Of a DNA stretch of 64,000 bases, positions 26,503 through 34,709 are shown in pieces. The DNA is from F1-120-MAGs238 sp964484185 (GTDB lineage Bacteria > Planctomycetota > Phycisphaerae > Phycisphaerales > UBA1924). The stretch covers positions 1-64,000 of the forward strand of contig CAZAEQ010000014.1 in assembly GCA_964484185.1 (NCBI GenBank), given 5' to 3'. A program made the translations under genes and the position numbers. Positions within the stretch are counted from its first letter, which is position 1. Every line of letters starts with the position of its first letter. The notes under the pieces are model-generated. The model did no database searches. It saw nothing but the letters and a program-made list of their open reading frames with translations, and had not been told where the DNA came from.

Positions 26503-27330
26503 ATGGCTTGGGATAGTGTGAGACTCAGCGGGATTGCAGCCGGCCTACTTCTTGCAGCTCATGCGATGGCGCAACCGGTGCTCTATCTGGATTTTGATGC
26601 TGCGCGGGGAACGCTCCCTACCGAGCAATGCTGGGAACTGGCTGGAGCAGCGACGCCAGCACCGAGCATTGTAAATGGCGAACTTGTGATGGGCCCCACT
26701 ACTGCAGCCCAGACGCAGTCATTTCGGCACGACCTGCTGTATGATTTCTTTCGCGATAATATTGTATTTGAATGGGACCTTAAAGTAATATCCAGCGGGT
26801 ACAACGCGAATTCGTGCGGAGTGGGACAGCGGGCGGGGTGGTACGCTTCGGTAACGGATCAGTCCGGGAGATATGTAGGATGCGGAGTGAGTTCGAATCG
26901 CGTTTTCCTCACAAATAACAATGCGAGTTTTTCGGGGACGAACGCGCCGGTGACGACCCAGGATTTCACTGATGCATTTCATGCATTCAGGCTGCAAGTG
27001 AATGCGAGCGGCGCGGTGCTTTTTGTTGACGGAGTCCAGCGCCTTTCAATGCCGCTTGGGAATGCAGGAGTTGTTGGAACGACGCAGGCGGTATTTGGAG
27101 ATACGAGCGTGTGTCAGGGGAGTGCAACGCGGGTGCATTATCTGCGGATCAGTTTGCCGCCACAGTGCGGCGTGGACTTCAACCGGGATTGTGTTGCAGA
27201 CTTTTTTGATTATCTGGATTTTGTAGATGCGTTTGCAGCACTCCGTCCGGATGCGGATTTCAACGCGGATGGGGTCATTGACTTCTTTGACTATCTGGAT
27301 TTTGTTGATTTGATGAGTCGGGATTGCTGA
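26503..27330 (+). CDS. Secreted GC-type dockerin protein, paralogue 2
   Basis: This is a tandem duplicate of the preceding gene. The same domain order is kept, and the tail from 'PPQCGVDFNRDCVADFFDY' onward differs by one residue, while the beta domain has diverged to perhaps 65-70 percent by eye. The signal peptide ends 'AHAMAQ', and GAGGGAG lies before the ATG. No enzyme motif is visible. The 260 bp between the copies are not obviously duplicated, so each copy may have its own promoter. Confidence 0.75.
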   Translation: MAWDSVRLSGIAAGLLLAAHAMAQPVLYLDFDAARGTLPTEQCWELAGAATPAPSIVNGELVMGPTTAAQTQSFRHDLLYDFFRDNIVFEWDLKVISSGYNANSCGVGQRAGWYASVTDQSGRYVGCGVSSNRVFLTNNNASFSGTNAPVTTQDFTDAFHAFRLQVNASGAVLFVDGVQRLSMPLGNAGVVGTTQAVFGDTSVCQGSATRVHYLRISLPPQCGVDFNRDCVADFFDYLDFVDAFAALRPDADFNADGVIDFFDYLDFVDLMSRDC

Positions 27331-27458
27331 CCTGGATCGCTGGCAACATAATTATCCGGAGCTGGGAACCTCAAGGGGCCGGGACGCCACTAACTGTAAG
27401 GAGATCTGGCAAACAGGCCTGAAAGCCTGCTCGCCGGAGACGCCTTATTGGGGGACTT
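27331..27458 (+). promoter_or_regulatory. Possible structured 5' leader before the rhodanese gene
   Basis: The 128-bp gap is GC-rich and contains a clear hairpin (CAGGC-CTGAAA-GCCTG near 27413-27428) between GGCAAAC and GGAGACGCC. It recalls pieces of several riboswitch consensus sequences but matches none as a whole. A long leader is possible; the regulator is unknown. Confidence 0.2.
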
Positions 27459-28064
27459 ATGGCAGCAACTCACGCCGGGCAGGAAACTTTGAACAATGTG
27501 CGGGAGGTCTCTGCACGCGAGATCGAACGACTGATCGCAGATGGCAAGGCCGTGCTGATTGATGTTCGGGAGCGGGATGAGTACGAACGCGAGCGGATAG
27601 AAGGCGCGATGCTGATGCCGCTTTCGACTTTTGACGCGGAGAAAGTACTTTCAAAGGTTGGAGCAGGAACGACCATTGTAATTCACTGCCGCGGCGGCGT
27701 GCGGGGCGCGGAGGCGACTCGGAAACTCAGTGCGTGTGCCGACCATGAGATCAAGATTGTCAATATGACGGGTGGCATTGAAGGTTGGAAGTCGTGTGGG
27801 CTCCAGGTCGTTACGAACACCACGATGAGTCGAATCAGCATTCTGCGGCAGGTGCAACTAGTTGTTGGCGCGGGAGTTTTCGTGGGATCAGCGCTTGCAT
27901 GGTTTGTCCATCCAGCATTTGTTGCGATACCAGCGCTTTTGGGAGCGGGGCTGACTTTTGCCGGCGCGACGGGGACATGTGCGCTTGCATCACTGCTTGG
28001 ACTGATGCCCTGGAATCGCGCCAGATCAGGGAAACTTGCCGGAGTATCTACCTGTGCGCCATGA
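27459..28064 (+). CDS. Rhodanese fused to a DUF2892 membrane domain (YgaP-like)
   Basis: Residues 15-115 form a rhodanese domain with the active loop 'HCRGGVRGAEATRKL' (catalytic Cys about residue 76). It transfers sulfane sulfur through a persulfide. The C-terminal 75 residues are two hydrophobic helices ending 'GTCALASLLGLMPWNR', the DUF2892 signature of YgaP-type inner-membrane rhodaneses. It heads a group of small genes on the same strand (AhpD-like, DUF2892, DUF442 lipoprotein), which points to sulfur or redox handling at the membrane. Confidence 0.88.
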   Translation: MAATHAGQETLNNVREVSAREIERLIADGKAVLIDVRERDEYERERIEGAMLMPLSTFDAEKVLSKVGAGTTIVIHCRGGVRGAEATRKLSACADHEIKIVNMTGGIEGWKSCGLQVVTNTTMSRISILRQVQLVVGAGVFVGSALAWFVHPAFVAIPALLGAGLTFAGATGTCALASLLGLMPWNRARSGKLAGVSTCAP

Positions 28065-28180
28065 ACAGACTCCACGGATGTTCGCTAGGCAGTTTGATGT
28101 AATCGTCGGAACCTCACACGGGCAACGCGCCTCTCAGAAGAGTAACGGATAGTCAGTTGATTCACATAAGGGAGATTTCA

Positions 28181-28546
28181 ATGGCAAATAAAGCAACCGT
28201 GTTCTATGAAACCTGGCCAGCAACTATGAATGCGGCCAAAGCTCGAGGGCCGGAGATCGGCAAAGCCTTTGGACCGTTCTTTCAAGGGTTGATGAAAGAA
28301 GGCGGCGAGGACGGATTGTCTGTCAAGCACAAGGAACTGATCGCACTGGGAATCGGAATTGCCGTGCGGTGCGAGCCCTGCATCTTTACGCATGTAGAGA
28401 AGTGCTTGAAGGCTGGAGCAACACCGAAGGAAGTGATGGATGCGGCGGGAGTGGCGGTGATGATGGGTGGAGGCCCGGTGTATACGTACACGCCAGTAGT
28501 CGCGGCGGCACTGGAGCATTTCGAGCAGGTTGCTGTTGCACATTAG
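28181..28546 (+). CDS. AhpD-like carboxymuconolactone decarboxylase-family protein
   Basis: ATG 28181 is preceded by AAGGGAG. The 121 residues are a single CMD/AhpD helical domain with the redox pair 'RCEPCIFTHVEKCLKAG' (CxxC near residue 67) and 'KHKELIALGIGIAV', typical of peroxidase-partner AhpD proteins. It probably works in thiol or peroxide reduction. It follows the rhodanese gene by 117 bp and precedes a DUF2892 gene. Confidence 0.85.
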   Translation: MANKATVFYETWPATMNAAKARGPEIGKAFGPFFQGLMKEGGEDGLSVKHKELIALGIGIAVRCEPCIFTHVEKCLKAGATPKEVMDAAGVAVMMGGGPVYTYTPVVAAALEHFEQVAVAH

Positions 28547-28598
28547 ACAAGAGCCAGGGGTGGTGATCAGGACACACAGTGGAAAGGGGGGCTTGTTT

Positions 28599-28823
28599 AT
28601 GGCAAACTGCAAGAATGTCGGGTCGATTGATCGAGTGATTCGCGGGAGCATCGGGGCGGTTGCGGTCGTGCTTGCGTTCACAACACTGAGCGTGATGACG
28701 GGTGCAATCAGCGGGGTCGTTGCCGCGGTGATTGGGGTTGTTATGCTGGGAACAGCGGCGCTTGGGATATGCCCTCTATATATTCCCTTTAGAATGTCAA
28801 CGTGCAAACCGAACGTGAAGTAG
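28599..28823 (+). CDS. DUF2892 small membrane protein
   Basis: ATG 28599 has GAAAGGGGG upstream. The 74 residues begin 'MANCKNVGSIDRVIRG', then carry two hydrophobic helices and 'LGICPLYIPF', a Cys in the position conserved in DUF2892 proteins. It corresponds to the membrane half of the rhodanese fusion two genes upstream. Such stand-alone copies often accompany sulfide or persulfide genes. Confidence 0.75.
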   Translation: MANCKNVGSIDRVIRGSIGAVAVVLAFTTLSVMTGAISGVVAAVIGVVMLGTAALGICPLYIPFRMSTCKPNVK

Positions 28824-28925
28824 GCAAACGCACGAGATGGTCATATTCTCAGGTCGACCTCGCAGTTCAACCGCGCAGGTCAAGGGCGCAGGTCAAGGGC
28901 GAGAAACACAACTGGAGCGAGATCA

Positions 28926-29942
28926 ATGCAAAAGCGTACATGTCGTGAGTTGTTGGCAGTGATTTCGGCAGGCGCGGTGGCGGTGCTGGCTGGATGCGCA
29001 GGGTCGCCAGCGAAAGACAGTCAGGCAAAGGCAGATCAACCAGCGGCACAGGTTGCGAGCAAGAAGGCCGCGCCAGGTACGCTTGACTATGACAAGAACT
29101 TATGGCATCAGTTGCTCACGGATCATGCGAAGATTCGGCGGACTGTGAAGCACACCAAGAGCGGAGTGGAAGCGCTCACCGAGTCAGACGACCCGGAAGT
29201 AGCGGCGAAGATTATTGAACACGCGAAGGCGATGCAGGGACGCATGAAGACCGGTTCGCGGGTGCGGGTGTGGGATCCCGTCTTTGCAGAATTATTTGCG
29301 AAACATGGAGCGGTGAAACTTGAAGTGACGCCGACGGAGAAGGGCGTGAGGATCGTTGAATCGAGTGACGATCCTGAGGCCGTTGCACTGTTGCGATCGC
29401 ACGCGATGGGTGTGAGCACGTTTGTGCGCGAAGGCTTTGCCTCTTCGCCCAATGAGACGTTGCGTTACACAGTTGGCGATCCGGTACCGGTAGATGAGGT
29501 TGCGATTGGCGGCGTGAAGCATCGGATATTGCTGGGGCAACCGGATGCTGCTCAATTGGCCGCACTGAAAGCGGAAGGGATGAGCACGGTGGTGAACTTC
29601 CGCAAAGCCGCGGAACATGCTGAATATGACGAGCAGGGTGCAACGGCTGGGGCGGGGATGGGGTATTGCAATATTGCGTACAAGGGCGATATAGAGTTGA
29701 CGGATGACGTGATTGATGCCTCGCGTGCGGCGATCAAAGCCGGGGACGCGAAGGGCGAGGCGATTGTGCTGCATTGTCGAACGGGAAATCGCGTTGGACC
29801 GGGGTGGGCGGCGTATCGAGTGCTGGACAAGAACGTCGCGCTGGAGCAAGCGATATCGGAAGCGCGGGCGATGCAGATGCTGGATCCGAAGTTTGAAGCG
29901 CGGACGCGGGAGTACATTCAAAAGCACATGGCACGGAAATAA
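28926..29942 (+). CDS. Lipoprotein with C-terminal DUF442-type phosphatase/sulfurtransferase-like domain
   Basis: The signal peptide ends in a lipobox (VLAGC, Cys about 24). Residues 55-170 form an unrecognised helical domain with 'LLTDHAKIRRTVKHTKSG'. From about residue 185 the protein resembles DUF442/Blh proteins of the dual-specificity phosphatase fold, with P-loop 'HCRTGNRVG' matching HCX5R. In sulfide-oxidising bacteria DUF442 domains occur with or fused to persulfide dioxygenases. A lipid-anchored, exported form fused to this N-terminal domain is unusual. Placement after the rhodanese and DUF2892 genes supports a sulfur-related role. Confidence 0.68.
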   Translation: MQKRTCRELLAVISAGAVAVLAGCAGSPAKDSQAKADQPAAQVASKKAAPGTLDYDKNLWHQLLTDHAKIRRTVKHTKSGVEALTESDDPEVAAKIIEHAKAMQGRMKTGSRVRVWDPVFAELFAKHGAVKLEVTPTEKGVRIVESSDDPEAVALLRSHAMGVSTFVREGFASSPNETLRYTVGDPVPVDEVAIGGVKHRILLGQPDAAQLAALKAEGMSTVVNFRKAAEHAEYDEQGATAGAGMGYCNIAYKGDIELTDDVIDASRAAIKAGDAKGEAIVLHCRTGNRVGPGWAAYRVLDKNVALEQAISEARAMQMLDPKFEARTREYIQKHMARK

Positions 29943-29964
29943 GTCCAGTCGCCAGCACGCGTTT

Positions 29965-30960
29965 TCAGGGGTTTGATTTGCCCAGATCGATGAGAATTTG
30001 AGAAGTGCCATCGGGTGAGATGCGAGAGATGCGCGGGCTGTCGCCGCCGGGATAGTCGATTGTGTAGATATTTCCGGATGGGGCGACTGCCGTTCCGGTG
30101 GGGTTGATTGGGGCCGCTGGTTGAATGTCGTGTGTTGGTTTGGGATTGGGGTTGAAGGGAAGCGTCGAGACACTTCCGTCGGGTGCGATCTTTCTGATAG
30201 ATGCGCTTCCGTGATCGGTGACTATGAGATTGTGTTGCGCATCCCAGGAGAGATGGGATATGAAATTGAAGCGGGCATCGCTGGCGGGGCCATCTTTGCT
30301 TGCGCGTTCTGCGCTCCCGGCGAATGTAGTGACAGCTCCATCGGGAGCGATTCTGCGGACACAACTTGTGTCGGCGAGGTAAAGAGTTGACGCAGCGACT
30401 GTTGAGGCGAAGGGATCGGTGGTCATTGTGGCGTGGTGCAATTCACCGAAGCTGGCCTGATCTCCTTTGCCATCGGCGTGGCCGATTGTGTTGCCGGCGA
30501 GAGAGGTGATAAGGCCGCGGGAGTCGATACGGAGTATCTGGGAAAAGCGGTGCTGGCGGGAGTTGGTTCCGTAAATGTTGCCTTGGGTATCGACGGTGAA
30601 AGGGTCGCCACCGGAGCCAATGAAGTTGATGCCGGACCAATCGAGGGGCGGGTAGAGCTGAGTGCCAATGGCGGCTGTCGAGAAACGCCAGATCTTGCCG
30701 CCACGGTCGCTTGCAACAAAAAGGTTGTCGGCGGCGTCGATGAAGATGTGGTGCGGGACGGAGAAGCGGTTGTCTTTCGCGCCATCGACGAAAGTGGAGA
30801 GCGTGCCATCGGGCGCAATTGCCATGATGCGATCATGGGTGTAGTCGACGAAGTAGATGTTCTCTTTGCTATCGACGGCGATGCCGGGCGCTGGATGGGC
30901 GGCGGCAATGGAGTGGATGAGCGGCAGGAGCGATGCGAAGAGCACACGAAGTGGGTTCAT
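29965..30960 (-). CDS. Secreted NHL/SMP-30-like beta-propeller protein
   Basis: A signal peptide (about 1-21) is followed by repeated blades of the form 'DS.ENIYFVDY..DRI..I.PDG.LSTF', running through most of the 331 residues. This is an NHL-type propeller without visible catalytic residues. It converges on the DUF442 lipoprotein gene with 22 bp between stops. A hairpin lies upstream, separating it from the next minus-strand gene. Function unknown; binding of a carbohydrate or protein is the usual role. Confidence 0.7.
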   Translation of the reverse strand: MNPLRVLFASLLPLIHSIAAAHPAPGIAVDSKENIYFVDYTHDRIMAIAPDGTLSTFVDGAKDNRFSVPHHIFIDAADNLFVASDRGGKIWRFSTAAIGTQLYPPLDWSGINFIGSGGDPFTVDTQGNIYGTNSRQHRFSQILRIDSRGLITSLAGNTIGHADGKGDQASFGELHHATMTTDPFASTVAASTLYLADTSCVRRIAPDGAVTTFAGSAERASKDGPASDARFNFISHLSWDAQHNLIVTDHGSASIRKIAPDGSVSTLPFNPNPKPTHDIQPAAPINPTGTAVAPSGNIYTIDYPGGDSPRISRISPDGTSQILIDLGKSNP

Positions 30961-30992
30961 CGGAGTATCTCCAGTCGTGGAGAGTGTATAAC

Positions 30993-31026
30993 AACAGTGC
31001 CACCGTTGGTGACGGCGGCACTTGTT
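30993..31026 (-). terminator. Hairpin between two minus-strand genes
   Basis: AACA-GTGCC-x-CCG pairs with CGG-x-GGCAC-TGTT across a 7-base loop (12 pairs, one mismatch). The minus-strand tail is only weakly T-rich, so termination of the dockerin gene ending at 31053 is likely but not certain. Confidence 0.45.
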
Positions 31027-31052
31027 AGAAGTGCAAATATGGAAGGGGGAAC

Positions 31053-32318
31053 TCAGCAGCCAACGGAGAAAGCGTCGACGAAATCGAGGTAGTCGAAGAA
31101 ATCGATCGTCGAGTCCTGGTTGAAGTCGGCGGAAGGTGCGGTAGAACTGAATGAATCGACAAAGTCAAGATAATCGAAGAAGTCCACTTCGCCATCTGCA
31201 TTGAAGTCGGCGGAGCAGGATTTGAGGACGCAGATGGTGCGAAGCGTCTCGGGGAATGCGGCGGCGTTTCCGATTGCAAAGCGAGTGGTTTCGCCGGCAT
31301 CGTTGAAATCGCCATCGCCTGTGAGATCGATGAGACGGTAGACGTTGTCGGCGGCCTCGGCGCCACTGGAGCCAACGAATGCTTCAAGACGCCCGTTGAT
31401 GAGCTTGATATCGAAATCAAAGACGGTGCCGAGGGTGAGGCCGGGAAGTGCGGAGAGGAGAGATTCATCCCACAGCACACTGGCTTCGCCTGCGGCGTTG
31501 ATGGAGCCGGAATTATCAAGATCAGTGAAGGCGACAAGGCGTTGCGGGTTTACTGACGCGGTTGTATCCACAGAGTAGATTGTGTTGCCCAGGGAGCGAA
31601 CCGGGAAACCAGCAGGACCAAAGCCGCTCGCGGTGTCATTGAAGATTGTGAGTTCGGAGGCGACTTCAACGGTTCCGTTGTTGTCATTGTCCTGAGCACG
31701 AAAGATGACATCGGATGCGCTGCCCCGGAGATCGGTGAAATATGCGGCGGGACCGGAGAAGATAATGGCAAACGGGCCGGAGTTGGGAACAGTAGAAAGA
31801 TCGGCCCAGGCCGGCGCTTCCCCTTCGCCGATGTAGATGCCATCGCCATCGAGATCGTGACAGCGGACGATGGCGTCAAATGTGACAGGGCTTTGACCGG
31901 CGGTACAGATGAAGAGGTCTCCGCCAGGCCCGATGGCCATGCCGTTGGGAGTCTGTACAGGAAAGCCAAATCCACCGACGTAGAGCAGAATGGCTTCACC
32001 AGCATCCTGTGCGTCGCCATCGTGATTGGAATCGCGAAGGCGGTAGATGGAATCGGTATCGCCATCGCCGACAAGGATGTCACCGTTCTGCGTCTGGATC
32101 ATGGAGAAGATGGAACCAAGAGCCGGGATGCCGCTGAGGTTGGTGGAATCGAAGAAAACGGTGATTTCACCGGCGGTAGAGCAGAAGCCATCGTTATCGA
32201 GGTCCTGGAGGAGGTAGACCTTGTCGAGCGCGAGATCAGTTGCAAGGACGCGCGGGCTGGTTGCATAAGCGGTTGCGACGAGGGCGAGCGAAGCGAATGA
32301 GCATGCAAAACGGATCAT
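31053..32318 (-). CDS. Secreted GC-type dockerin protein with propeller-like body
   Basis: I choose ATG 32318, where a signal peptide starts (cleavage near TAYA); the frame continues to 32405. The body of about 350 residues has repeats rich in 'D.DNDG..' and 'LYVGG.G.PVQTPNGMAIGPGGDLFI', which resemble propeller blades with calcium-type loops. The C-terminus is the double EF-hand tail 'DFNADGEVDFFDYLDFVD' and 'DFNQDSTIDFFDYLDF', ending in Cys. It is probably exported together with the other dockerin-tailed proteins here. No enzymatic motif recognised. Confidence 0.7.
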   Translation of the reverse strand: MIRFACSFASLALVATAYATSPRVLATDLALDKVYLLQDLDNDGFCSTAGEITVFFDSTNLSGIPALGSIFSMIQTQNGDILVGDGDTDSIYRLRDSNHDGDAQDAGEAILLYVGGFGFPVQTPNGMAIGPGGDLFICTAGQSPVTFDAIVRCHDLDGDGIYIGEGEAPAWADLSTVPNSGPFAIIFSGPAAYFTDLRGSASDVIFRAQDNDNNGTVEVASELTIFNDTASGFGPAGFPVRSLGNTIYSVDTTASVNPQRLVAFTDLDNSGSINAAGEASVLWDESLLSALPGLTLGTVFDFDIKLINGRLEAFVGSSGAEAADNVYRLIDLTGDGDFNDAGETTRFAIGNAAAFPETLRTICVLKSCSADFNADGEVDFFDYLDFVDSFSSTAPSADFNQDSTIDFFDYLDFVDAFSVGC

Positions 32319-32599
32319 GATTGGTCTCTTTCCAATTTGTGCATCTTGTACCCGGGATTCACGAACAAGACCCGAGTCGAGGTACGATGAGGTGGAGCAA
32401 TTCATTCATGGCTGCGGCGACTGATTCTCTGTGAGGAACCAGAACTGGACCAGCCTGACAAAGTTTAGAGACTTAGATGAAATAATGCAAGGAAATTTGG
32501 GGACATCTCGGGAGGATTCCGGTATATTCCACGGTCAGATGGGGTCGTGGCTCGTTGTACTAGAAAACCTGAACGAACAATGAATGTACCGGAGGCTCG

Positions 32600-34585
32600 A
32601 TGCAAACGCAATTGATCGGGATAACTGCAGCGATTTGGATTCCTTTACAAGCAATCGCTGAGAAACCGGACGATTCTCCAATTCCACAACACGTTGTGGA
32701 CTGGGGATATCGGATTGCCGGAGTTGGGATCGCGGGAGATGCGGAACAGCAAGCGGTGGCAGCTTCAACTGTTGTGCGTGTGCCCGGTGCTCTGTGGCTG
32801 AAACTGTCTTTTATGGGAAGCGAACTGGGCGGCGACCCCGCTGCGGAAGGTGCGCGGATACGCGTGACTTCGATGCGAGATGGGGGCGTACAGATTTTGA
32901 ATGGTGAGTCGCTTGAGAAGGCGGCATACTCGAGCGTGTATTTTAATGGAGATGAGTGTCTGGTAGAAGTGATTGCGCACGGCGGGATCAGCTCGAGCGT
33001 GCTCAATATTGCAGAGGTGACGGTTGGAGATGATCCGAACCCGATTGGAATAGCGACCATTTGTGGTTCGATCGATGATCGGGTGTTGTCATCGGATCTG
33101 CGGAATGCACGCATGATGTCTGTCGGGTGTACCGCGTGGTTGATCGGCGATACGAATCGTTCGTTTTTGACAGCGGGGCATTGCACACCGGGGACTTCGC
33201 CCGTGATGCAGTTCCGTGTGCCACTATCAACGACGAGCGGCGGGCTTGTCAATCCGTTGCCGCAGGATCAGTATCCGGCAGATGCGGCGAGCAGCCAGCG
33301 TGTGAGCGGCGGAGTTGGAAATGACTGGCAGTATCTTGGAGCATTTACGAATTCGACAACGGGGATGACGGCGTACCAGGCGCAGGGTAGTTTTTATGCG
33401 ATCGGGAATGCGCCGGCATCGACCGCTGGCGTTCAGATCAGGATTACGGGATATGGAACGGTTGCCTCGCCGGTATCGCCAACGTGGCAGCAGGTGCAGA
33501 AGACGCATCTTGGTGCATATTCGAGCCTGACGGGAAATACCGTGAGGTATACGACGGATACGACAGGTGGAAACTCGGGATCACCGGTGGTGATTGAATC
33601 GACGGGCGTGGCGGTGGGGATTCACACGCATGGCGGGTGTGGGGTTTCAAGCGGGACAAATGCGGGAACTGCGCTGCAGATTGCAGGATTGCAGAGTGCG
33701 ATGACAGCGCCACTGTCTATCTGTCGCAGCGGTGTGGGAACGCCGGGCGGCGACTTGTTTGTCATTGGCGATGGTGCGAACAATTTTGGAACGGCATCGA
33801 CGACGACAGGAGCATTTGCGCGGATCTCGAGCCCGGGTGTGTTTTATCAGGGATTGGCGTACAGCCCGGAGAATGACAGATTTTTTGCTATCAATTCAGC
33901 GCGTCTGCTGCAGAGCATTGATCCTGTGAGCGGGGCCGCGACTGATGTCGGCGTAGTGAGCGGAACGAGTTTGACGTTTGGTTCGCTTGCGTTTGATCCT
34001 GCTGATGAGGCTTTGTATTCATTGACACCGAGCAATGGACAATTGTGGAGGATTGATCCGACGAGTCGGGTTGCATCACCGGTGGGAACGGCGGTTGCGC
34101 GTCAGGTTGCGGGAATGGACTTTGACCCCGAAGCGGGCGTGCTGTATGCGATTGAAGATGGCATCGGGGCCGGATCGCGATTGATCCGGATTCATACAGG
34201 CACCGGCGTATCGACGGTGATTGGCAATCTTGGAACAGCGATCGTGGATTGCAATGGGCTCGCGGTAGATCCTGCTACAGGAAACCTCTTTACGATAGAT
34301 AACACAACTGACAGCTTATTGCGAATAAGTGCGGTGACGGGTGCGGCAACGGTGGTTGGGACTACCCGCGGGACATTTGGGAGTCAGTATGGACTGGCCT
34401 ACCGATATTCCTGGACGCCGTGCCAGGCTGATTTCAATCGCGATTCAGTGGTCGATTTTGCGGATTATTTAGATTTCGTTGGGGCATTTGCGGGCGGGGG
34501 AGAGGGCGCAGACTTCAACGCAGATGGATTGGTGGATTTGTTTGATTACCTCGATTTTGTCGCGGTATTCAGTGTTGGATGTTGA
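32600..34585 (+). CDS. Secreted trypsin-fold serine protease with propeller and GC-type dockerin
   Basis: A GGAGG ribosome site precedes the ATG; a weak signal peptide covers about 1-20. The chymotrypsin-like domain is about residues 150-375, with His194 in 'FLTAGHC', an Asp candidate in 'GGVGNDWQYLG' and Ser326 in 'TGGNSGSPV'. Residues 385-600 read like a four- to six-bladed propeller ('LYSLTPSNGQLWRIDP'). Two EF-hand loops end the protein in 'SVGC'; the first loop has FADYLDF instead of the common FFDYLDF. Probably a secreted or surface endopeptidase; specificity unknown. Confidence 0.8.
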   Translation: MQTQLIGITAAIWIPLQAIAEKPDDSPIPQHVVDWGYRIAGVGIAGDAEQQAVAASTVVRVPGALWLKLSFMGSELGGDPAAEGARIRVTSMRDGGVQILNGESLEKAAYSSVYFNGDECLVEVIAHGGISSSVLNIAEVTVGDDPNPIGIATICGSIDDRVLSSDLRNARMMSVGCTAWLIGDTNRSFLTAGHCTPGTSPVMQFRVPLSTTSGGLVNPLPQDQYPADAASSQRVSGGVGNDWQYLGAFTNSTTGMTAYQAQGSFYAIGNAPASTAGVQIRITGYGTVASPVSPTWQQVQKTHLGAYSSLTGNTVRYTTDTTGGNSGSPVVIESTGVAVGIHTHGGCGVSSGTNAGTALQIAGLQSAMTAPLSICRSGVGTPGGDLFVIGDGANNFGTASTTTGAFARISSPGVFYQGLAYSPENDRFFAINSARLLQSIDPVSGAATDVGVVSGTSLTFGSLAFDPADEALYSLTPSNGQLWRIDPTSRVASPVGTAVARQVAGMDFDPEAGVLYAIEDGIGAGSRLIRIHTGTGVSTVIGNLGTAIVDCNGLAVDPATGNLFTIDNTTDSLLRISAVTGAATVVGTTRGTFGSQYGLAYRYSWTPCQADFNRDSVVDFADYLDFVGAFAGGGEGADFNADGLVDLFDYLDFVAVFSVGC

Positions 34586-34709
34586 ATTTTTTGCTTAGAA
34601 TAAAGCTTTGACAAAGTGCGAAATATAGGACTTGCGGGAAGGTCCGAGATCTGTTAAACTCGGCGAAGTTCGTCAGTGGTGATATTTTTAACTTCTGGAG
34701 GGATTTCGC

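Noticed and set aside
27331..27458. Cobalamin or cyclic-di-GMP-I riboswitch
   Set aside because: Short pieces (GCCACTaactGTAA, GGCAAAC, GGAGACGCC) recall these classes but the order and the required paired stems do not match either consensus.
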